Source: Allodiplogaster sudhausi (Eukaryota; Nematoda; Chromadorea; Rhabditida; Diplogasteridae). Taken from it: a stretch of 64,000 nt of DNA. The stretch covers positions 38,501 to 102,500 of the forward strand of contig CALZFC010000013.1 of assembly GCA_945643635.1 (NCBI GenBank), given 5' to 3'. Below, in pieces: positions 59,668 through 64,000 of the stretch. The position numbers and the translations under genes were made by a program. Numbering within the stretch: position 1 is the first letter of the stretch; every line of letters starts with the position of its first letter. The notes below the pieces were generated by a model. It ran no database searches and was not told where the DNA came from. It saw only the letters and a program-made list of their open reading frames with translations.

Positions 59668-61690
59668 AATTAAAAAGTAAATACTAATCTACTTTATTTA
59701 ATCATTCTTATTTATCTATTTTCATGAATTATTACTCACATTATTGTCATGACAACGCCATATAATATATAGATTATCACTTACTAATCAATAATACGCA
59801 GATTGGATATGAAAAATAATTAATATTCAAGCTGTCACTCTGTGAACTGATTCCAACATTAAAAGTCGAAAAGTTTCAAACTGTATTTTAACTTGAGGTT
59901 CACATGTGCGCATTAGGAAGAAAAAGTATAAAAAACCTAGTTCATAGAATCAGTTTTTTTTCATCTTATTGATGCTGCTGAAATAATGTGGATAAAAAAA
60001 CCTGGCGTCAAACCTGAATTGCATTTTCGACTTTTATGCTAGCTAATGGTAAATGCTAAATGAATTATCCTTTTTTTTCTACAATTTTTAATGCTATATA
60101 CTCACGTTATTTTAAAGATTTATATCAATTAATAATATATATTTTTCTTAATTAATTTAATAAATTAATCCAATGTGTGCGACTAACCTCAGCGCCGCCG
60201 TCATGTCCCAGAGGCCGAGGTTGTCCGGGCAGCACGAGGAGTCGTCGTCGCCCACGCTCCAGAAGCCGAGGTAGCCGAGGCGGTACTGTACGGGGTCACG
60301 ACCATCACGCCTTTGGACACCTGTGTGTGGCAAATACGGACGATGAACATAATTGTTCAGGCAAAGGCATAACTACCTTGAAAAAGATATATAATTGTTC
60401 AGCCAAAGACATAATTGTTCGTTCAGGCAAAGACTTCAGGCAAATTAGATATTCTGCCAGCACATTCCTTTAACACAATAACCAACTATTACATTTAAAA
60501 TTTACTATCATCGCGCCTTTGGACACGTGCTGGTAAACATGAAGGAACTGTCAAGATAGAATGAAATCCCCAAAGTGAAAACATTTTGCTTCAAGAGCGT
60601 TATGGCTTTGTTTTCTCTAGCCAGCAGAAAAGCGCCGGGTCTTACTTCCGGAGAATTCACCTGTTCAAATATATTTTTCTAACACTCTATGTCTCTATCT
60701 CTCTTTTAATCCCTCTCTCTCTATCTACTCGTTTCAATGCAAAAAAATATGTAATATAAAAAAATAATAAAATTTTCTTTGTACACCTGTCAAATGATAT
60801 AAAAAAATACATGCCTTGGAATCTATTTAAAAAGCAAGCACTAAAATATATACAATATTCAATTCATATGCAAAAGTGAATATTTCAAGAAAAAGCGAAC
60901 ATTCAGCAAAACAAGAATTATTGCTTAGTTTTGGCTAGCCAGAAGAAAAGCGACGGATCTATTGCTTCGATAGAATTCCCTTGCTCAATCTTCTCTTTCT
61001 CGCAGTCTCTCTCTCTCTCTCTCTAAATTTTTGTTATGCAAAAAAACCTTCTAATAAGTAAAGTGAATAAGTATAAAATTTCACTTATTAATTATTTAAA
61101 ACAAAATATTAAAAAATAACCTATACCGGATACAGGGAAATAATATAAATAAATGCAAAATTAAATTGTCTAATTAATAAAAAAAACAATAATACTAACC
61201 CATACCAGATAATGCGAAATAATGTTAATAAATATAAAATTTAATGATTTAATAATTTTAATTAAAATAATAATAATATATTCCCCACCAGATACTTCGA
61301 CACTCTCTCGTCGCCGTAGTTGACGGCGCTGTCGGAGACGAAGGCGCCTCCGTGGATGAACAGCATGATGGGGAAGCCGGAAGGGGGCGGGGTCCACGCG
61401 GGAGTGAAGATGTTTAGGTACAGGCAGTCCTCGCTCACGGGACCCATCTAGAGAGGCAGATTTCTCTCTTTCTCTCTGCTCTCTCAATCTCTCTCTTTGC
61501 CAGTGCTTCTTTTTTACTCTGCCAGTCTCTCTTCTATATTTCTCTCTGTCAGCCTCTTCCTCACATCTTCTCTCTCCCTCGCTCTCTCTCTCTCTCCTCC
61601 CTCTCCTCTATTTCTCTCTATATGCCTCTACTCTCTCAGTCTCTCTCTCTCATCTCTATATCCCTCTCCAATTTTTCGCGCGCGCGCGCG

Positions 61691-61725
<35 letters not shown>

Positions 61726-62514
61726 CTCTCTAACCTTGCTCCACTTCTCCCAGAAGAACACGTCATTCTGCATTGCACGTGGTCCGAACTGCGTGCACTC
61801 GCGCACTTCCTTCCATGGCTCGGGCGGTTCGGGCTTCTGCTATTAATTAACTTAATAATTAATTAATGTAATTAAAATTTTGTAAATATATAAATTCCGC
61901 CTTTATTAAATAATATTAAATTTTTTTTAAATATATTTTCTGCTTTTAATAATTAATTGGATAAAACAATACTGTGAATTCAAATGATATTTTAGAATTA
62001 AATTCAATACTATTATGTTGATATAAAAAATTTTTATTCGTATGTGACATTTACCATGTGATACACTTTTGTACTGTAAATATAAATTAAAGTAAAATAA
62101 AAGTATATAATTAAATACTTACACGAAAGCGCAAGTGGCCGACCGGCGGTGTCGCGAACGGAATGCCCTTAAAAATTAAGGTTGTGAATTTACTTTGATC
62201 TGCTTATTCAATTTTTTTTTCTGATAGTCATATCGATTATATGCACCATAACATTAATGTTCTGGGAAATCTATTATGCGAGAAATAGAGAGCGAGAGTG
62301 AGAGGGCGGAAGAGAGAGAGAGAGAGAGAGAGTGAGAGATAAAGAGAAGCAGAGAAAGAGAGCAAAACCCTTACCTGGAAAGCGTCGACTTGTTTCTCTC
62401 TCTCGTGCACGATTCGTCTACCGATGACCGGACCGTAGATGGTCCGGTCATCGGTTGGCGAGAAGGAGGGCAGTTCGAGGACTGGGCACCCATGACAATG
62501 CAGGAGAACAACTT
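54810..62514 (-). CDS. Type-B carboxylesterase (nematode gut-esterase type), rearranged
   Basis: Exons: 62375-62514, 62123-62167, 61735-61836, 61289-61447, 60188-60320, 59464-59579, 59042-59115, 58842-58901, 58465-58545, 57948-58068, 57569-57636 (or its copy 56761-56828), 56481-56577, 56104-56271, 55602-55716, 55355-55411 and 54810-54906. Alpha/beta-hydrolase motifs in order: [36 protein letters not shown], catalytic Ser in [14 protein letters not shown], catalytic acid in [16 protein letters not shown], catalytic His in [10 protein letters not shown]. It hydrolyses carboxylic esters and is probably secreted or luminal; the signal-peptide exon was not found. Two problems: two extra bases in exon 5 (60292-60295) and an extra copy of exons 2-3 between two copies of exon 11. 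The exon 13 acceptor (56271) sits in a GA tract and was chosen to keep phase. SINE and microsatellites occupy introns. Confidence 0.85.
55130..55330. repeat. (CT)n microsatellite in an esterase intron
   Basis: CT with CCCCTCG interruptions in three related units; a pure tract runs 55270-55303. The preceding 53805-54388 stretch is AT-rich with no gene. Confidence 0.85.
55430..55600 (-). mobile_element. tRNA-derived SINE, apparently dimeric
   Basis: On the minus strand the right half has a box A (TGGCCTAATGGTAGAG) and, about 45 nt later, a box B (GAGTTCGACTCCC) spaced as in a tRNA promoter. The left half repeats the head as TGGCCTAGTGGTAGAG, followed by ATAGCACGAGC, but its box B is degenerate (CACGGGTTTTAG). 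No anticodon arm folds properly. It begins right after the donor of esterase exon 55602-55716. Confidence 0.65.
56275..56480. repeat. (CT)n microsatellite in an esterase intron
   Basis: Nearly continuous CT between two esterase exons; the neighbouring splice acceptor has to be placed at its edge. Confidence 0.85.
56715..57701. other. Insertion of copied esterase exons 2-3 between direct duplications of exon 11
   Basis: 56715-56897 and 57521-57701 are near-identical copies carrying exon 11 ([13 protein letters not shown]). Between them, 56922-57521 is a near-identical copy of 61772-62361, which carries exon 2 (57274-57318) and a truncated exon 3 (56919-56987). Confidence 0.88.
57720..57945. 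repeat. CT-rich tandem repeat, two ~69-bp units
   Basis: The unit CTCCCTCAGTCCGTCTCTCT... CTATCTGTCCGTCTTTCAAT is present twice in tandem, flanked by pure CT. Confidence 0.85.
62420..62455. other. Perfect 15-bp hairpin inside the esterase coding sequence
   Basis: ACCGATGACCGGACC (62420-62434), loop GTAGAT, then GGTCCGGTCATCGGT (62441-62455), exactly complementary. The minus frame reads through it as [16 protein letters not shown]. Confidence 0.9.
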
Positions 62515-62521
62515 CTGAATT

Positions 62522-62551
62522 AGTAGGGAGGAGAGAGAGAGAGAGAGAAAA

Positions 62552-62645
<94 letters not shown>
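62522..62645. repeat. (GA)n microsatellite
   Basis: Over 100 bp of nearly pure GA, immediately upstream (minus strand) of the first recognised esterase exon. Confidence 0.9.
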
Positions 62646-62646
<1 letters not shown>

Positions 62647-62659
62647 CAGGCATGAAAAG

Positions 62660-64000
62660 GGTCATATATTTGAATGAGAATACGGCGCCGGAGAGGGGGG
62701 GGGGTCCGAAACGACCGAAGAAAACAACGCAAGCTAGCGTGTGCCAGTGCCACCATCGAGATACGTCCTAATCCCTTTGCTCGTGGGAGAAAAATATGAA
62801 TAAATATGATGATAAGAACAGGTGGTGGGCAAATGAAGAAGAGAGAAGAAAGAAGAAAAAAGAGGAAAGAAGTAAGCAAAAAAAAAGAAGAATGAGCAAT
62901 AAGTCGAAGCAACTATTCAGTTTAGAGGTATTAAATTATAATTTAAACAAAATTGCTATGTAAACAAGAGCAACTTAACAATGAAGGAATAATATATTGG
63001 ACAACCTTTTTTTACGTCAATTTCACGAGCGCGGCATATTTTGCACTAAATTCAACTGTTCTAGCTCCAAATAATAATGACTTAATAGGCACGTTTAACC
63101 AGCGTAATCAACTTGGAATCTTTCGTGATAGCTACTAGCTACTTACAATTAGCAGGCGATAGGCCAAAAAGGGTGGGTGAAGAAGGCACCTTATATATTG
63201 ATAAAGGTCAACTATTATCCTCGCTGATAGCTGATGATATCTTCTTAATGGCCAGTGAATTACTAAGCAAAAACTTTGAAATCACACAAGTTGACGCAGG
63301 AAATTAGGATCGGTAATCCATTGCAAAACAAAAAAAAAAGTCCAAATCCACAATGTAAGTTACGTGGGGCCGGAGAGGAGAGAAGCAAAGGACTCCAGTT
63401 CAGTAGCCAAAAAATCACACATTCCAATCTCAATTTTCAAAAAAAAAAACTCTACGAATCCGAAACAAACAGAAAATGCCCAGGCTCTTCACAGATAGAC
63501 AGCAAAGTGGAACGAAAGAAGATTCCTCTCATTTTAATTCCTCAAATTTTGTTGTGACCATTTTAACGATGCGGGCTTTCCAAATGCAATCAAAACACAT
63601 CGAACTTCAACAGTTGATGATATGCAACATAAGGCGATTGATTACCAACAAGCAAAAAGAAAAAGCAGAAAAAAAACACAGAGGAAATAAGCGATGACGA
63701 AAAGCCAAGAAGGAGAAAATGCCCCGGCCGGTGAATCATGATAGGATATTGCACTACGCCCGACACTATTTTAAGGGAAAATGCTTCACCATAGTCTTAC
63801 TATAAGCTACGCATTAAAACATGCATATTTAAATTAAATAGTTGAAATGGCTAGTTTCGCACTTTTGGTAACTAATTATAGCACTGTTTTTGATTTTGGC
63901 AAGGTGCCAGAATTACATGCATTTGCTCAGATAGATCATCAGCAGGGTATTTCAGTAGAGCCACTCTCAACTACTCTTGAAAGGGTGCCTTCAACGCCTA
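62660..64000. other. No recognisable gene; different base texture
   Basis: Microsatellites largely stop at 62645. Several plus-strand frames of 60-95 codons (63113-63307, 63276-63557, 63476-63697) are open but match no family. The first contains LIADDIFLMASELL, which recalls the YADD motif of reverse transcriptases, without other supporting motifs. Confidence 0.3.

Overview
This window is nuclear DNA of a small-genome animal. Genes are split into many short exons with GT-AG introns whose acceptors are often TTTTCAG or TTTACAG. The carboxylesterase is of the nematode gut-esterase type. Together these suggest a nematode, but that is an inference. Long (GA)n/(CT)n and (TA)n tracts fill introns and intergenic DNA and account for most of the apparent open frames.

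Layout. 0.7-2.9 kb (minus): an RPA1-like gene with two OB folds. 3.6-4.2 kb: an element with ~95-bp inverted ends. 5.4-6.4 kb (plus): the KH-domain part of a FUBP/KSRP-like protein. 7-9.4 kb: microsatellites and reverse-transcriptase fragments. 9.4-11.8 kb (plus): a second RPA1-like gene with an in-frame TGA. 12.2-13.6 kb: a foldback element. 17.0-19.7 kb (minus): a BTB protein with a C-terminal ubiquitin-like domain. 20.2-21.0 kb (minus): a gene I do not recognise. 24.4-27.3 kb (minus): a complete MYG1 exonuclease gene. 28-36 kb: repeats, a hAT MITE and a few small coding-like pieces. 36.3-49.3 kb (minus): a lysine-rich/acidic protein gene, one exon of which is split by an 8.5-kb CACTA/CMC-type DNA transposon carrying its own plus-strand genes. 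51.6-53.4 kb (minus): a divergent polyubiquitin-like gene. 54.8-62.5 kb (minus): a type-B carboxylesterase gene, rearranged internally. 62.6-64 kb: no recognisable gene.

Exon models for MYG1, BTB-UBL, the polyubiquitin-like gene, the FUBP-like gene and both RPA genes were built by hand. Their lengths and phases close exactly, which is the main support for them. The most notable points are the transposon, which sits in a coding exon with a GG target duplication and an in-phase empty site; the BTB-ubiquitin fusion; the polyubiquitin-like array whose internal units share the same deletions; and two nearby insertions flanked by unusually long direct duplications (about 83 and 182 bp).

No CRISPR array, rRNA or confident tRNA gene was seen.
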